DNA of 64,000 nucleotides from Sphingobium fluviale (GTDB lineage: Bacteria; Pseudomonadota; Alphaproteobacteria; Sphingomonadales; Sphingomonadaceae). Shown here in pieces: positions 18,204-28,732 of the stretch (position 1 is its first letter; the number at the start of each line of letters is the position of its first letter). Location of the stretch: positions 1-64,000 of the forward strand of contig NZ_SBKP01000002.1 of NCBI RefSeq assembly GCF_004122115.1, written 5' to 3'. The translations under genes and the position numbers were made by a program. Under the pieces are notes generated by a model. It was not told the origin of the DNA and did no database searches. It was given only the letters and a program-made list of their open reading frames with translations.

Positions 18204-19236
18204 GCCGCGAAAGCGCCCAGTGCGCAGCGTCCTGTATCACCGGGTCTTCATCCTCGATCAGCGCAGTTAGCGCGGGCACCAGCGATCCGTCCCCACTGTT
18301 GCCCGCCGCAATCGCCGCATTGCGCACCATCCGCCCGCGCCCGATCCGCTTGATGGGTGAGCCTGAAAAAATCTCGCGGAAGCTGGCATCATCGAGCCGT
18401 AGCAGATCATCGAGCCTCGGCGCGGCCAGCTCTGCGCGGGGCAGGAAGGCGCGATGCGCCTGTGCCGCCTGCGCAAACTTGTTCCACGGGCAGACGGCCA
18501 GGCAATCATCGCAGCCATAGACATGATTACCGATGCCAGGGCGCAGCTCCTCCGGTATCGGGCCTTTATGCTCGATAGTGAGGTAGGAGATGCAGCGCCG
18601 CGCATCGAGCCGATAGGGCGCGGGGAAGGCATCGGTCGGGCAGGCGCTCTGGCATGCGGAGCAGGAGCCGCAACGGTCCTGCGTCGGCGCATCGGGCATC
18701 AGCGCCGCATCGACATAGATCGCGCCCAGAAACAGCCAGTTGCCGTGGCTGCGGCTGATGATATTGGTGTGCTTGCCCTGCCAGCCGATGCCTGCCGCTG
18801 CGCTGAGCGGCTTTTCCATCACCGGCGCGGTATCGACGAAGACCTTGAGCGCACCCGCCCCCTCTTGCTCCACCATCCAGCGGGCGAGGGCCTTGAGCGC
18901 GGATTTGACGACATCGTGATAATCCCGCCCCTGCGCATAGGCGGAGATGCGCCCGCGTTCCGGCTGCGCGGCAAGCGCCATAGGATCGGTCGCAGGGGCA
19001 TAGCTCATCCCCAGCACGATGACAGAGCGCACTTCGGGCCATAGCCCCTTGGGCGAGGCGCGCTGATCGGCGCGGGCCTCCATCCACAGCATGTCGCCAT
19101 GATGCCCTTGCTCCAGCCACGCGCGCAGCCGTTCGCCCGCCTCAGGCGCGGCATCGGCATCGCATATGCCACAGGCGGCAAAGCCCAGCTCGGCGGCTTT
19201 GGCCTTCAGACGTTGTTCAAAACCGGGGGAGGTCAT
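18196..19236 (-). CDS. queG: Epoxyqueuosine reductase QueG
   Basis: 346 residues. It reduces epoxyqueuosine to queuosine in tRNA, using cobalamin and two [4Fe-4S] clusters. The cluster ligands are in '[16 protein letters not shown]' and '[14 protein letters not shown]'; the conserved '[26 protein letters not shown]' block is present, as is a C-terminal HEAT-like helical part that binds tRNA. Length is normal. It is transcribed leftward toward the lipoprotein gene. Confidence 0.97.
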   Translation of the reverse strand: MTSPGFEQRLKAKAAELGFAACGICDADAAPEAGERLRAWLEQGHHGDMLWMEARADQRASPKGLWPEVRSVIVLGMSYAPATDPMALAAQPERGRISAYAQGRDYHDVVKSALKALARWMVEQEGAGALKVFVDTAPVMEKPLSAAAGIGWQGKHTNIISRSHGNWLFLGAIYVDAALMPDAPTQDRCGSCSACQSACPTDAFPAPYRLDARRCISYLTIEHKGPIPEELRPGIGNHVYGCDDCLAVCPWNKFAQAAQAHRAFLPRAELAAPRLDDLLRLDDASFREIFSGSPIKRIGRGRMVRNAAIAAGNSGDGSLVPALTALIEDEDPVIQDAAHWALSRLS

Positions 19237-19277
19237 GCTGCCCAGCCTTATCGGAGGCGGCGCGTGCGTAAAAGCGA

Positions 19278-21116
19278 TTATGCGGGGCGCGGCCGCACGA
19301 TGCGATAGATCAGCGTCTTGCCTTCGCCCGGCACATGGATGCGCACCAGCCAGTCTGGCGTCTGGCCGCGCAGCAAACGGGCGGCGAGGCCATCGGGCGC
19401 CTTGCCCTTATAGCGGCTGATCTCGTTAAGATCGGGGAAGATGACAAGATATTGGGCGGGCGTATCGAGGACGATTGCCTTCGCCTTGTCCGGTGATGCT
19501 GTGAAGGCGTGGATAACCTCGGTCATGCCGACGATATTGCGGTGATGGCCGGTGGAAATCACCTGATGCCCGGTGCGCAGCAATATTTCCGGGCCGACAT
19601 CGAGCGAGGCGAAGAGCACCGCGGGCGGCAGCGCGCGTAAAGCCTCGACCTGAGCATAAAGCGGCGTGGCTTTCGTGCCCTTTTCCATGTCGTTGGGTGT
19701 ATTCGTGACCGAAGAAATGATCACGCTGGAGAGCGCCGCGCTGCCGAAGGGCGTCAATATACAGAGCGAGGCGGTAAGCCCCACGCGCGCCATCATGTGC
19801 CCCATCGCGGCGATTCGGGGGTAAAGCCGCCCGATGATCCACATATTGCCGATCAGCATCAGCAGATGCGCCACGCCCATCGCGCGCAGCACCATCAGGC
19901 ATACCGCAAATGCGCCGAGCGCCATGCCGAGGACAGAAAGCCAGCCGAAGCGTTTGTCCGCATCAGTCTCGGACAGCACCGCACCGATAATCCCGCCCAG
20001 CCCCAGCAGTGCGGGCAATATGATGATTGCGGCCGTCGACAAATCTTGCCGCCAGACGGGTTGCCCCTCCGCGATGGCGAGATACCAATAGTCATAGACC
20101 AAGGGATCGAGCGCCTGAAACGGGCCGGAAAGGCACTGTGGGGCCATGGCTGCGAGCACAGCCGCACCCGCTGCTGCCGCAAGGCCGAGCGGTGCAAGGC
20201 GGCGGGTCAGCGTCGCATCGCCCAATATCCTGTGCCCAGACCACAACAGCGCCGCCACGGCGAACAGCGGCAGCAGATAGGGCGGCGACATCGAATCACA
20301 ATGCGTCTCAAGGCTGGCGGCCCAGCCATGGGTGCCGATAAGCAGAAGCGCCGATCCCGCCGCAAGCACGGCAACGAAGCGAATGAACCGCGGCCACTCC
20401 TGTTGCGGGCGCGCCGCATAGCGCAGGCCCAGCACCGCGCCATTGATCGCGACATAGGGCAGCGCCTCGCCGGAAATATGCAGCCATAGCGCCATCGAGG
20501 CGCCGGCAATCCAGCCGCCCGTGCGCGGATCACGCGCCAGAACACCGCCCAACACACCGACAGAGGCAACCACCTGCCAGGCATGATGATCTATCCGCAA
20601 CGGCGCCATCTGTGTGAGAATGGGGAAGGACGTGACCAACAGCGCCACCACCAGCACGGCACGGTGCGCCCCCAGAAACTGCTTCAGCGCCGTATAGACC
20701 GAGACGCACATCGCAAGCAAAGTCAGCGGCGGCACCGAGACGCAGGCAATGATCTCTGCCAGCCGCTCGCCCACCAGCGGGCGCATAGCGACGATAATCC
20801 CGGCAATGGGCAGATCGAGCAGGCGTGACCAGTGCATCGGGCCGCCCAGCGGCGGGTTCACATCATGCAGGCTGACATCGAACCAGCTCTGCCCGGCAAG
20901 AAAATTGCGCACCTGCACGAGGCGCAGCGCGTCGTCTGGATCGCGGAATTCGAGATGGGCAAAGCTGCCCCAGTGCCAGACCAGCCAGACGATCGTACAT
21001 TCCAGCCACAGCGCGCCGACGAGCCACAGCGCATTGTGCCCGCGCTCTATCCACGGGCGGCGCGCGTCTATTGCTGTCGCGACCGCGAAATCGTCAGGAA
21101 AGAGGGGCCGGTTCAC
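19278..21116 (-). CDS. Polytopic GT-C-type membrane glycosyltransferase candidate
   Basis: 612 residues with about a dozen membrane segments and a soluble C-terminal domain (from about residue 480). The first large loop carries '[27 protein letters not shown]' with '[17 protein letters not shown]', the acidic D-P-D-D motif and layout of GT-C enzymes related to STT3/PglB and ArnT. The start is GTG at 21116, overlapping the stop of the GtrA gene (GTGA). With GtrA and the FAD oxidoreductase upstream it forms a three-gene leftward unit, probably for lipid-linked sugar transfer to envelope components. Donor and acceptor are unknown. Confidence 0.7.
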   Translation of the reverse strand: MNRPLFPDDFAVATAIDARRPWIERGHNALWLVGALWLECTIVWLVWHWGSFAHLEFRDPDDALRLVQVRNFLAGQSWFDVSLHDVNPPLGGPMHWSRLLDLPIAGIIVAMRPLVGERLAEIIACVSVPPLTLLAMCVSVYTALKQFLGAHRAVLVVALLVTSFPILTQMAPLRIDHHAWQVVASVGVLGGVLARDPRTGGWIAGASMALWLHISGEALPYVAINGAVLGLRYAARPQQEWPRFIRFVAVLAAGSALLLIGTHGWAASLETHCDSMSPPYLLPLFAVAALLWSGHRILGDATLTRRLAPLGLAAAAGAAVLAAMAPQCLSGPFQALDPLVYDYWYLAIAEGQPVWRQDLSTAAIIILPALLGLGGIIGAVLSETDADKRFGWLSVLGMALGAFAVCLMVLRAMGVAHLLMLIGNMWIIGRLYPRIAAMGHMMARVGLTASLCILTPFGSAALSSVIISSVTNTPNDMEKGTKATPLYAQVEALRALPPAVLFASLDVGPEILLRTGHQVISTGHHRNIVGMTEVIHAFTASPDKAKAIVLDTPAQYLVIFPDLNEISRYKGKAPDGLAARLLRGQTPDWLVRIHVPGEGKTLIYRIVRPRPA

Positions 21117-21514
21117 GCAAAGACCACGGACCGGCGAAGCAGATAGGTGGTCTGGAAACTGATGGCGACGGCAATCAGCTTGGCAAGGCGCGGGTCCAGC
21201 CCGAAATGGCTGCCTGTGCCGACGATCAGGGTGGTGAGCGCAAGGCCGATGAGAGTGGAAACAACGAACAGAGCCTTCTGCCGGTTGCGCTGAGGCCCAC
21301 GCATCGCCTGTTCGGCAAACACGAGGCGCGATGAGATGATCCAGTGCACGACAAGGCCCGCGCAATATCCCGCCATCGAGGCAGGAATAGGCTTCAGCCC
21401 AAATTCCAGCAGCATCATGAACAGGCTGAGATCAGCCGCCAGCGCCAGAGCGCTCGCCATGATATAGCGAGCGTAGGTTATGCGCCAGACGAGGGTTGCT
21501 GCACGAGCGATCAT
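21113..21514 (-). CDS. GtrA family membrane protein
   Basis: 133 residues with four membrane segments. The GtrA pattern is visible: 'RYIMASALALAADLSLFMMLLEFG' at the start, 'AGYCAGLVVHWIISSRLVFAE' in the middle and 'KLIAVAISFQTTYLLRRSVVF' at the end. GtrA proteins are thought to flip or hold undecaprenyl-phosphate-linked sugars. It is flanked by the oxidoreductase gene 16 bases upstream and the overlapping GT-C gene downstream. Confidence 0.92.
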   Translation of the reverse strand: MIARAATLVWRITYARYIMASALALAADLSLFMMLLEFGLKPIPASMAGYCAGLVVHWIISSRLVFAEQAMRGPQRNRQKALFVVSTLIGLALTTLIVGTGSHFGLDPRLAKLIAVAISFQTTYLLRRSVVFA

Positions 21515-21530
21515 ACCGCCAAGCTACTTC

Positions 21531-23087
21531 CTAAGACGTTACCGCTTCGTTAATTCGACCGGGCACATCGCGCACGCTGGCAAGCGCCGCGCGTTCGCCC
21601 GGCGTAAGGGCGCTGTTGCTCACTTCGCCCTCATCGCCCGACTCATGATACTCGGCGTCTTCGTTGACCTGCCAGGTGTCATAGACGCGGCTGCCCGCCT
21701 CGATGTTGCGGACAGTAAGCATCGCCGTCATCATCGCGTGGTCCTGATTATTATAGCGGTGCATACCGTTGCGACCGACGAGGTGGAGCGTCGGATATTT
21801 CGTCTCCAGCTCCGCGCGCATCGCGGCGACATTGTCGGCATAACCGTCGTCATAGACCGGGTAGGCCTTTTCCTGCCGCACGACCGCGCCGCCGATCACA
21901 TCCTCAGGCTTGCACAGGCCGAGGATCGCCATTTCCTTTTTCGCCCGTTCGACCAGATCAGCGTCGGACGAGGCCCAGAGCGAGTCACCCTCAAAGCAGA
22001 AATATTCAAGACCGACGCAGGCGATATTCGGGTCTGGTACCATTTCGGGCGACCAGCTGCGGAAATTCTGCACCCGACCGACCAGCACCTTGCTGTCGTG
22101 GATATAAATCCAGTTGTCCGGGAACAGATCCTCTGAGCGGATCATCAGCGCCACGGTGAGGAAGTCGCGATAGTTGAGCTTGTTCGCCTCTACGATCGTC
22201 TGCGGCTTGGGGTCGATCCGGTCCGCCAGCTCACGCATGGGAACAGAGCTGATGACGTGGGCCGCATTGATAGTGATGACTGAACCATCCGCCTGCCGCG
22301 CCTTGACGTTCCAGCGGTTTCCGCCGTCCTGGCTCAGGCTTTCGAGCGCGTGGCTCATCAACACATGGTTGCCCTTGGCGCGCACATGATCGCGCGCCGC
22401 ATCCCACATCATGCCGGGGCCGAGGCGCGGATAGCGGAACGTCTCCAGCAGGGTCTTGGTTTCCATGCCGTCATTGGGCTTCTTGTTGAGGCCGAGGCTG
22501 CGCTTCAGGCCATCCATCACCGCCGCGCCGAGGCTCAAGCCCTTGATGCGCTGGGCCGCCCAGTCCGCCGACATCTCGTCGCACGGCATGCCCCACACCT
22601 TTTCGGTATAGGTCTTAAAGAAGATCGAGAACAAGCGGAAGCCGAACTGGTTTACCACCCAATCCTGAAAGCTGCGCACGTCCTTTTTGGGAAATGCCTT
22701 GGCCTTGGCAAAGCTCAGCATGCACAATGTGGAACGGAAAATGCCGAGGTTCCACAGCGCCTCGAAGGCGCGCAAGGGATAGCTGTAGAACTTGCCTTCG
22801 TAATAGATGCGGCTCATGCGCGGGCGCTGGATGAAGTCGTTCGGCAGAATCTCGTTCCAGAGGTCCACCACTTCCTTCGATTTCGAGAAGAATCGGTGCC
22901 CGCCAATATCAAAGCGAAAGCCTTCATGCTCGACCGTGCGGCTGATGCCGCCGACATACCGGTCATCCTTTTCAATGACCGAGACCTTGTAGCCGCCCTT
23001 TGAAAGCAGATAGGCAGCGGTGAGGCCCGCCGGCCCTGCGCCGATAATTGCTACGTCCGTGCTATGGTCGCCCAGCGACATCTTCAT
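21531..23087 (-). CDS. NAD(P)/FAD-dependent oxidoreductase (UDP-galactopyranose mutase / HemY-like)
   Basis: 518 residues. The N-terminal dinucleotide-binding motif is '[21 protein letters not shown]', followed by '[26 protein letters not shown]', the signature of a family related to UDP-galactopyranose mutase and protoporphyrinogen oxidase. '[26 protein letters not shown]' is also typical. The substrate is unknown. Its grouping with GtrA and a GT-C enzyme points to a lipid-linked or nucleotide sugar rather than haem. Start at 23087 or the in-frame ATG six bases later. Confidence 0.85.
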   Translation of the reverse strand: MKMSLGDHSTDVAIIGAGPAGLTAAYLLSKGGYKVSVIEKDDRYVGGISRTVEHEGFRFDIGGHRFFSKSKEVVDLWNEILPNDFIQRPRMSRIYYEGKFYSYPLRAFEALWNLGIFRSTLCMLSFAKAKAFPKKDVRSFQDWVVNQFGFRLFSIFFKTYTEKVWGMPCDEMSADWAAQRIKGLSLGAAVMDGLKRSLGLNKKPNDGMETKTLLETFRYPRLGPGMMWDAARDHVRAKGNHVLMSHALESLSQDGGNRWNVKARQADGSVITINAAHVISSVPMRELADRIDPKPQTIVEANKLNYRDFLTVALMIRSEDLFPDNWIYIHDSKVLVGRVQNFRSWSPEMVPDPNIACVGLEYFCFEGDSLWASSDADLVERAKKEMAILGLCKPEDVIGGAVVRQEKAYPVYDDGYADNVAAMRAELETKYPTLHLVGRNGMHRYNNQDHAMMTAMLTVRNIEAGSRVYDTWQVNEDAEYHESGDEGEVSNSALTPGERAALASVRDVPGRINEAVTS

Positions 23088-23325
23088 CCCCCAATGGTGC
23101 GGTTTCCCGCATAACCGAATGCCGCAAATTGGCTAAGGAAAGCTTAATCCTGTTTGACGCGCGCGGCGCGCACCCCTTTGTTAGTGCTATTACCGGCGGC
23201 GAGACATCGCAGAATATTTCTTGCGCTGCAACATGAAATCAAATCCAGTTATGGCTGTGGTCATGGGAACGCGAGCGCCTTCACTGTGTTTATACCATCA
23301 CGACACATCTTACAGGAGCATAATC

Positions 23326-23454
23326 ATGAGCAAACTGACTATTCTGGTACTTGCTGCCGCATCATTAGTTGTCAGCGCGTGCAATACCGTAAAAGGAGCA
23401 GGCAGGGACATCGAGTCCGTAGGCCGGGAAGGTGAAAAGATCATCCAGCAATAG
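23326..23454 (+). CDS. Entericidin A/B family lipoprotein
   Basis: 42 residues: a signal peptide with lipobox V-S-A-C (Cys19), then 'NTVKGAGRDIESVGREGEKII', the entericidin core. ACAGGAG precedes the ATG. In Enterobacteria the ecnA/ecnB pair is an antidote/toxin lipoprotein module. Single copies in Alphaproteobacteria are widespread and their role is unclear. Confidence 0.93.
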   Translation: MSKLTILVLAAASLVVSACNTVKGAGRDIESVGREGEKIIQQ

Positions 23455-23510
23455 GGGTTCTTGGCCCCCTACTGAGGCATTACACGGAAAATTTACGGTT
23501 GCCGCATATT

Positions 23511-23526
23511 AAGTCTGGTCAGACTT
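23511..23526. promoter_or_regulatory. Palindromic operator candidate before the GGDEF-EAL gene
   Basis: AAGTCTG and CAGACTT, perfect seven-base arms with a GT spacer, end 19 bases before the start codon at 23546. No T-run follows, and the spacer is too short for an RNA hairpin loop, so a protein-binding site is the better reading. Confidence 0.5.
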
Positions 23527-23545
23527 CGTTTTAGGCACCGTACAG

Positions 23546-25738
23546 ATGAAAACAGAGAAGCGCGCCAACGAACTTTTCCGACCGCTAATAATGCTTTCGG
23601 TCGTAGCCACGATTCTGCTTCTTATCGGTGGTTATAATCTTGCCCTGCGCATGAACGAATCGGCGAAGGAGCGCGAGCAGCAGCTTGTGGCCAATGGCAT
23701 CGCCAACAAGATTATCGAGGTTGACAAAGGTGCTGTGCCGCAAACGGTTTGGGACGATGCCCTCGCCAATCTTGAAGCACGCAACGTTGAGTGGGCGACC
23801 AACAATATTGGCCAGTTCCTCTACGACACCGCATTTTTCCAGTACAGTTTCGTGCTGGATCATGAGGACAAGCTGTTTTTCGCGGCGGATACCGGCGAGC
23901 AGGCTCCTCTCTCGATATATGAGCCGTTCGCACATGCCATGCACAAGGCAATCAAGGCCGCACGCACAAAGGAGGCCTTACGGCGCAGCAAGGGCATCCA
24001 GCTCGGTTCGCTCAAGGATCCAGTCCAGTACCACAACCTCGTCAAGGTCAATGGCCGGGTTTTCTTGGTCGTTGTGTCGTTGGTGGAGCCGGATTTCGGC
24101 ACCGTGAAGCAGCGTTATGCGCGCGCGCCAATCGTGATTGCCGCCACGCAGATGAACGATCAGTTCCTCGAATCCTTTGCGCAGCGATATCTGCTCCCCG
24201 ACCTCAAGCTGCGTCAGGTTCAATTGCATGACACGAGCGGCGTCGCCCAGGTCGACCTCAACGACGATAAGGGCCGCTATGTCGCCACGCTGGAATGGAC
24301 GCCGGGTAAACCTGGAACCGATCTTGGCCTCAAATTGCTAGCCCCTACTCTCATCATCATCCTGCTGTTCTTCGGTGTGATGGCGCTGTTCCACCGGCGC
24401 AGCTGGCGCGCGGCGCAGCAGCTGATCGCCAGCGAGGCGCGCGCTTCGCATCTGGCCTATCATGATCCGCTGACCGGCCTGCCCAACCGCGTGATGTTCT
24501 TCGACCGGCTCGGCGTCGCGCTGGATCAGCTACGGCGCAACGGCACGCAGATTGCGGTACACTGCCTCGATCTGGACCGTTTCAAGGAGGTGAACGACAC
24601 CTTCGGCCACCAGATTGGCGACGAGCTGATCGTTGCGGCCTCGCGCCGCATAGCCGAGGTCTGCCGCCGGTCTGACACATTTGCCCGCTTGTCGGGAGAT
24701 GAGTTCGCCATCGTCCAGCTCGATGCAACCCCCAATGCCGCAGCCCGGCTGGCCGAGCGCATCGTTGAAGCGATATCCAAGCCGATGGAGCTTTCGAGCG
24801 GGCGCGTGCATATTTCCTGCTCGATCGGCGTCAACCTGCTCTCCGAGGGCGAAGTCGCCGCCGCCGACGCACTGCGCCATGCCGACCTTGCGCTCTACCG
24901 CTCCAAGAACAATGGCCGCGCGCAATATAGCTTCTTCGAGCCGGAAATGGACGCAGCGATGCGCATGCGCCGCGAGATCGAGGGAGAGCTGCGCGAGGCG
25001 CTGCACAATGGCGGCCTCAACATGGTCTATCAGCCGCAGTCCGATAGAACGGGCCGCATCGCCGGCGTAGAGGCGCTGTTGCGCTGGAAGCACCCGGAGC
25101 GGGGTGACATCTCGCCCGCCATGTTCGTTCCCATTGCGGAAGAATGCGGCCTTATCAGTGAACTGGGCATCTATACCCTGAGGGAGTCGTTCATCGCCAG
25201 CCGCCAGTGGCCGGGCCTCAAGGTAGCGGTCAATATTTCCGCAGCGCAATTGCGTATGCGCGATTTCCCTGAGAAGGTTGCGGATCTGATCAAGGAATGT
25301 GCGGTTGACCCGCGCACGTTCGAGCTGGAAATCACCGAAGGTCTGCTATTGGGCGATGACCCTGTCACGCATGGCGTGCTGCGCGAACTGCGCCAGATGG
25401 GTTTCTCGATCGCGCTCGACGATTTCGGCACGGGCTATTCCAGCCTCAGCTACCTGCAACGCTATCCTATCGACAAGATAAAGATCGACCGGTCTTTCGT
25501 TGCCAACCTCGGCATAGAAAAGGAATCGGCCGCCGTGATCCAGGCGATCGTGAAGCTCGCGCGTGCCCTGAAGCTGGATGTCATCGCGGAAGGCGTGGAA
25601 ACCATCGAGCAGCGCGACCAGCTTGTCGAGATCGGCTGCGAGGAAATTCAGGGCTATTTTTATAGCCGGCCGGTAGAAGCCGCTCGTATTGGCGAAATGT
25701 GTAGCAAGCAGGAAGAGTTCATCGGCAGACGCGCTTGA
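23546..25738 (+). CDS. Membrane GGDEF-EAL protein with CHASE4-like sensor
   Basis: 730 residues. TM1 is near 12-32; a periplasmic domain of about 230 residues has the CHASE4-like 'VDKGAVPQTVWDDALANL'; TM2 is near 268-290. The GGDEF domain has the variant 'RLSGDEFAIV' and a product-inhibition I-site (R-R-S-D five residues before SGDEF). The EAL domain is intact: 'GVEALLRW', 'EITEGLLL', 'DDFGTGYSS', 'KIDRSFV', 'AEGVE'. It may make or break cyclic di-GMP in response to an external signal; the EAL half looks catalytically complete. Confidence 0.95.
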   Translation: MKTEKRANELFRPLIMLSVVATILLLIGGYNLALRMNESAKEREQQLVANGIANKIIEVDKGAVPQTVWDDALANLEARNVEWATNNIGQFLYDTAFFQYSFVLDHEDKLFFAADTGEQAPLSIYEPFAHAMHKAIKAARTKEALRRSKGIQLGSLKDPVQYHNLVKVNGRVFLVVVSLVEPDFGTVKQRYARAPIVIAATQMNDQFLESFAQRYLLPDLKLRQVQLHDTSGVAQVDLNDDKGRYVATLEWTPGKPGTDLGLKLLAPTLIIILLFFGVMALFHRRSWRAAQQLIASEARASHLAYHDPLTGLPNRVMFFDRLGVALDQLRRNGTQIAVHCLDLDRFKEVNDTFGHQIGDELIVAASRRIAEVCRRSDTFARLSGDEFAIVQLDATPNAAARLAERIVEAISKPMELSSGRVHISCSIGVNLLSEGEVAAADALRHADLALYRSKNNGRAQYSFFEPEMDAAMRMRREIEGELREALHNGGLNMVYQPQSDRTGRIAGVEALLRWKHPERGDISPAMFVPIAEECGLISELGIYTLRESFIASRQWPGLKVAVNISAAQLRMRDFPEKVADLIKECAVDPRTFELEITEGLLLGDDPVTHGVLRELRQMGFSIALDDFGTGYSSLSYLQRYPIDKIKIDRSFVANLGIEKESAAVIQAIVKLARALKLDVIAEGVETIEQRDQLVEIGCEEIQGYFYSRPVEAARIGEMCSKQEEFIGRRA

Positions 25739-25772
25739 CGTAAAGCGCCGCCGCGCCTAGCCGAAAGCTGGG

Positions 25773-27821
25773 ATGCGCCGATTTTCTAGCCTTTTGTTGT
25801 TACTGATCGCGCTTATATCTGCGCCCGCCGCTGTGTGGGCACAGGGCGCTTTTTCCAACAGCGGCACACCTCATATTACTGCAAAGCTGGAGGCCGAGAC
25901 GCTGCGCCCCGCGCCGGGCAGCGTGGTGACGCTGGCTTTCGTGATGACGCCGGAGCCGGGCTGGCACGGCTATTGGCTCAACCCTGGCGACGCGGGCAAA
26001 CCGATAGAACCACGCTGGAGCCTGCCCGAAGGCGCGACCATCGGCCCCCTGCGCTACCCCGTGCCGCAGACGCTGCTGGTGGCGGGGCTGATGAACCATG
26101 TGTACGAAGGGCGCTACGCAGTGTTGGCGGACCTGCGTGTGCCGCCCGGCCTCACACCGGGCACAGTCATGCCGATAAAGGTGCATCTGGACTGGCTGGC
26201 CTGCACAGACGCCATCTGTGTGCCAGAACAGGCGAATCTCGCGCTCAGCCTGACGATAGGGGCGGCACAGCCCTCCCCAGAACATCAGGCGCGGTTTGAT
26301 GACTATCGCCGGAAGCTGCCAAGGCCGCTTGGCGGAGCAGCTCTGTTTGCGGCGCAGGAAAACGGCAGCTTGCGCCTCTCGATCCCCTATCCCGCCGCCG
26401 CGCCGCTCGAAGCGCCACATTTCTTCAGCGCCGATGCTGGCGCGAAGAGCTATGCCGGCGCACAGACATTTACGCGCGATGGCGACCGCCTGATCGTGGC
26501 GATCGAGGGGCTTGCCCTGTCGGATAGCGACGCAGTGCGCGGAGTACTCAAGATCGGGCCGGATACGGGGCTGGATATCGTGGCGCGCAAGGGTGCGGTG
26601 CCGCAGCCCAGCGACTCAGGGAAGGGCTGGCGTGGGGTGCTCCTCGCGCTCATTGGCGCAATTGCGGGCGGGCTGATCCTCAACATCATGCCCTGTGTGT
26701 TTCCGGTGCTGAGCCTCAAAGCCATGAGCCTGCTGCGCGGCGCGTCTTCGCCCGCAGCTGCCCGCAAGGAGGCATGGGCCTATGCGGCGGGGGTCATGAG
26801 CGCGTGCATGGCTCTGGGCGGCGCAGTGATGGCATTGCGCGCGGGCGGCGCGAGCATCGGCTGGGCGTTTCAGCTGCAAAGCCCCGCAGTGGTGCTGATG
26901 CTGCTGGCCTTGAGCCTCGCCATCGCGCTGGAGCTGGCGGGCGTGTGGCGGATGGCGGCGCTCTCGATCGGCGAAGGCCTAGCCACCCGGCGCGGGCTGA
27001 TCGGCGATTTCTGGAGCGGGGTACTGGTGGCGTTTGTGGCCACGCCCTGCACCGGGCCATTCATGGCGGGCGCTTTGGGCGCGGCGCTAGTGCTGCCGAC
27101 CGGGGCGGCGCTGGCAATCTTTGCCGGGCTGGGGCTGGGCATTGCGCTGCCGTTTCTGCTGCTCGGCCATATCCCCGCGCTGCGCCGCGCCCTGCCGCGC
27201 CCCGGCCCGTGGATGGAGCGGGTGCAGCGCTGGCTGAGTATCCCAATGGCGCTGACCGTGCTGGGCCTGCTCTGGCTGCTATGGCGACAGGCGGGCGGTG
27301 CGGGGCTTGGCATTGGAGTTGCCGTGGCGACCGTACTAACGGCGCTGCTCTGGTGGCTGGGCCGGGCGCAGGCGCGCGAGCGGCGCTTTGCGGGACTGAC
27401 TGCGCTGCTGGTCGCCGCAGCTGTTCTGGCGGGCGGCGGGGTGGCACTCAACAGCGCGCAGCCATCGGCGCAGGCGCTTGCCGCAAACAGCTTTAACCCT
27501 GCGGCGCTGGAGCGGGCACGCGCATCGGGCAAGCCGGTGTTCCTCTATTTCACGGCCGACTGGTGCTTGAGCTGCAAGGTCAATGAAGCAGGCGCGATCA
27601 ACCGGGCGGAGGTGCAGGCGGCCTTTGAAAAGGCAGGCGTGCAGGTGATCGTGGGAGACTGGACCAATGGCGATCCCGCCATCACTCGCTTCCTCGAAAG
27701 CCGCCAACGCTCCGGCGTGCCGCTCTATCTCTGGTATCCGCCAAATGGGGGCGAGCCGAAAGAACTGCCGCAGATCCTGACGCCCGCGATGCTGGTAGCA
27801 TTGGCACAGGGCGAGGGCTGA
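25773..27821 (+). CDS. dsbD: Thiol:disulfide interchange protein DsbD
   Basis: 682 residues. After a signal peptide comes an N-terminal periplasmic domain ('PEPGWHGYWLNPGDAGKP', 'LDWLACTDAICVPEQANL' with its cysteine pair). Eight or so membrane helices follow, with the redox cysteines in 'NIMPCVFPVLSLK' and 'VATPCTGPFMAG'. The C-terminal thioredoxin domain has C-L-S-C in 'ADWCLSCKVNE'. It moves electrons from cytoplasmic thioredoxin to periplasmic thiol proteins. tlyA starts three bases after its stop codon. Confidence 0.95.
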   Translation: MRRFSSLLLLLIALISAPAAVWAQGAFSNSGTPHITAKLEAETLRPAPGSVVTLAFVMTPEPGWHGYWLNPGDAGKPIEPRWSLPEGATIGPLRYPVPQTLLVAGLMNHVYEGRYAVLADLRVPPGLTPGTVMPIKVHLDWLACTDAICVPEQANLALSLTIGAAQPSPEHQARFDDYRRKLPRPLGGAALFAAQENGSLRLSIPYPAAAPLEAPHFFSADAGAKSYAGAQTFTRDGDRLIVAIEGLALSDSDAVRGVLKIGPDTGLDIVARKGAVPQPSDSGKGWRGVLLALIGAIAGGLILNIMPCVFPVLSLKAMSLLRGASSPAAARKEAWAYAAGVMSACMALGGAVMALRAGGASIGWAFQLQSPAVVLMLLALSLAIALELAGVWRMAALSIGEGLATRRGLIGDFWSGVLVAFVATPCTGPFMAGALGAALVLPTGAALAIFAGLGLGIALPFLLLGHIPALRRALPRPGPWMERVQRWLSIPMALTVLGLLWLLWRQAGGAGLGIGVAVATVLTALLWWLGRAQARERRFAGLTALLVAAAVLAGGGVALNSAQPSAQALAANSFNPAALERARASGKPVFLYFTADWCLSCKVNEAGAINRAEVQAAFEKAGVQVIVGDWTNGDPAITRFLESRQRSGVPLYLWYPPNGGEPKELPQILTPAMLVALAQGEG

Positions 27822-27823
27822 GC

Positions 27824-28564
27824 ATGGCCAAGGCGCGGGTCGATCAGTTGCTTGTCGAGCGTGGTCTGGTGGAGAGCCGCGCACGGGCGCAGGCGCTGAT
27901 CCTCGCGGGGCTGGTCTATAGCAATGAGCGCAAGATCGAGAAGGCAGGGCAGGCGCTGGCAGAAGACGCGCCGCTGGAGGTGCGCGGGCGCGATCATCCC
28001 TGGGTGTCACGCGGCGGCATCAAGCTTGCGCATGGATTGGCGCAGTTCGGCTGGGATGTGGGGCAAGCGGTGGCGATGGATGTCGGCAGCTCGACCGGGG
28101 GCTTCACCGATGTATTGCTCACCAATGGCGCGGCGCGGGTTTATGCGGTCGACAGCGGCACCAACCAGCTCGCATGGAAGCTGCGTTCGGACCCGCGGGT
28201 CATTGTGCACGAGCAAACCAGCGCGCGCATATTGACGCCCCAGCACATTCCTGAACCCATTGACATCATCGTGTGCGACGCGAGCTTCATTTCACTCGCC
28301 AAGGTGCTGGAACGCCCGCTGGAGTTCGCGGCTCCACACGCCCGGCTGATGGCGCTGATCAAGCCACAGTTCGAGGCGGGGCGCGAGGAAGTGGGCAAGG
28401 GCGGCGTGGTGCGCGACCCCGCCGTGCATACGCGCGTATGCCACGAAGTGCGCGGCTGGCTGGAAGGCAAGGGCTGGCGCGTGGAAGGCATAGACCCCAG
28501 CCCGATCACCGGGCCTGAGGGGAATATTGAGTTCCTGATCGCCGCACATCGGAGCGAAACCTGA
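27824..28564 (+). CDS. tlyA: TlyA-type rRNA 2'-O-methyltransferase (hemolysin A family)
   Basis: 246 residues: an S4 RNA-binding domain at 4-65 ('RVDQLLVERGLVESRARAQALILAGLV') then an FtsJ-like Rossmann methyltransferase ('AMDVGSSTGGFTDVLLTNGAARVYAVDSG', 'DIIVCDASFISL'). The hydrolytic 'hemolysin' name is historical. Actinobacterial members methylate 16S and 23S rRNA; the substrate in Alphaproteobacteria is less certain. It is co-transcribed with dsbD. Confidence 0.94.
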   Translation: MAKARVDQLLVERGLVESRARAQALILAGLVYSNERKIEKAGQALAEDAPLEVRGRDHPWVSRGGIKLAHGLAQFGWDVGQAVAMDVGSSTGGFTDVLLTNGAARVYAVDSGTNQLAWKLRSDPRVIVHEQTSARILTPQHIPEPIDIIVCDASFISLAKVLERPLEFAAPHARLMALIKPQFEAGREEVGKGGVVRDPAVHTRVCHEVRGWLEGKGWRVEGIDPSPITGPEGNIEFLIAAHRSET

Positions 28565-28629
28565 CCCAAAACAGCCCACAGCCTATCGGAGCGCTTGACG
28601 CAGCGCGTCCACGCAAGCATCTTGCGATG

Positions 28630-28657
28630 CAGCGAGACTATCACCAAAGTCTCGCTG
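28630..28657. repeat. Perfect 10-base-pair hairpin between tlyA and tspO
   Basis: CAGCGAGACT and AGTCTCGCTG flank the eight-base loop ATCACCAA. There is no T-run on either side, so it is not a standard intrinsic terminator. It lies in a 168-base gap with no gene. Confidence 0.6.
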
Positions 28658-28732
28658 TGGGCGACAGGGATTCGGCAATGCGGGATTTCGCGCGCGCGCA
28701 ACAGGGTCACGCAGGCGGAAAGACTGAGTGGA

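Noticed and set aside
23450-23475. TAGGGG/CCCCTA hairpin after the entericidin gene as a terminator
   Set aside because: The stem is only six base pairs and no T-run follows, so it is not supported as a terminator.
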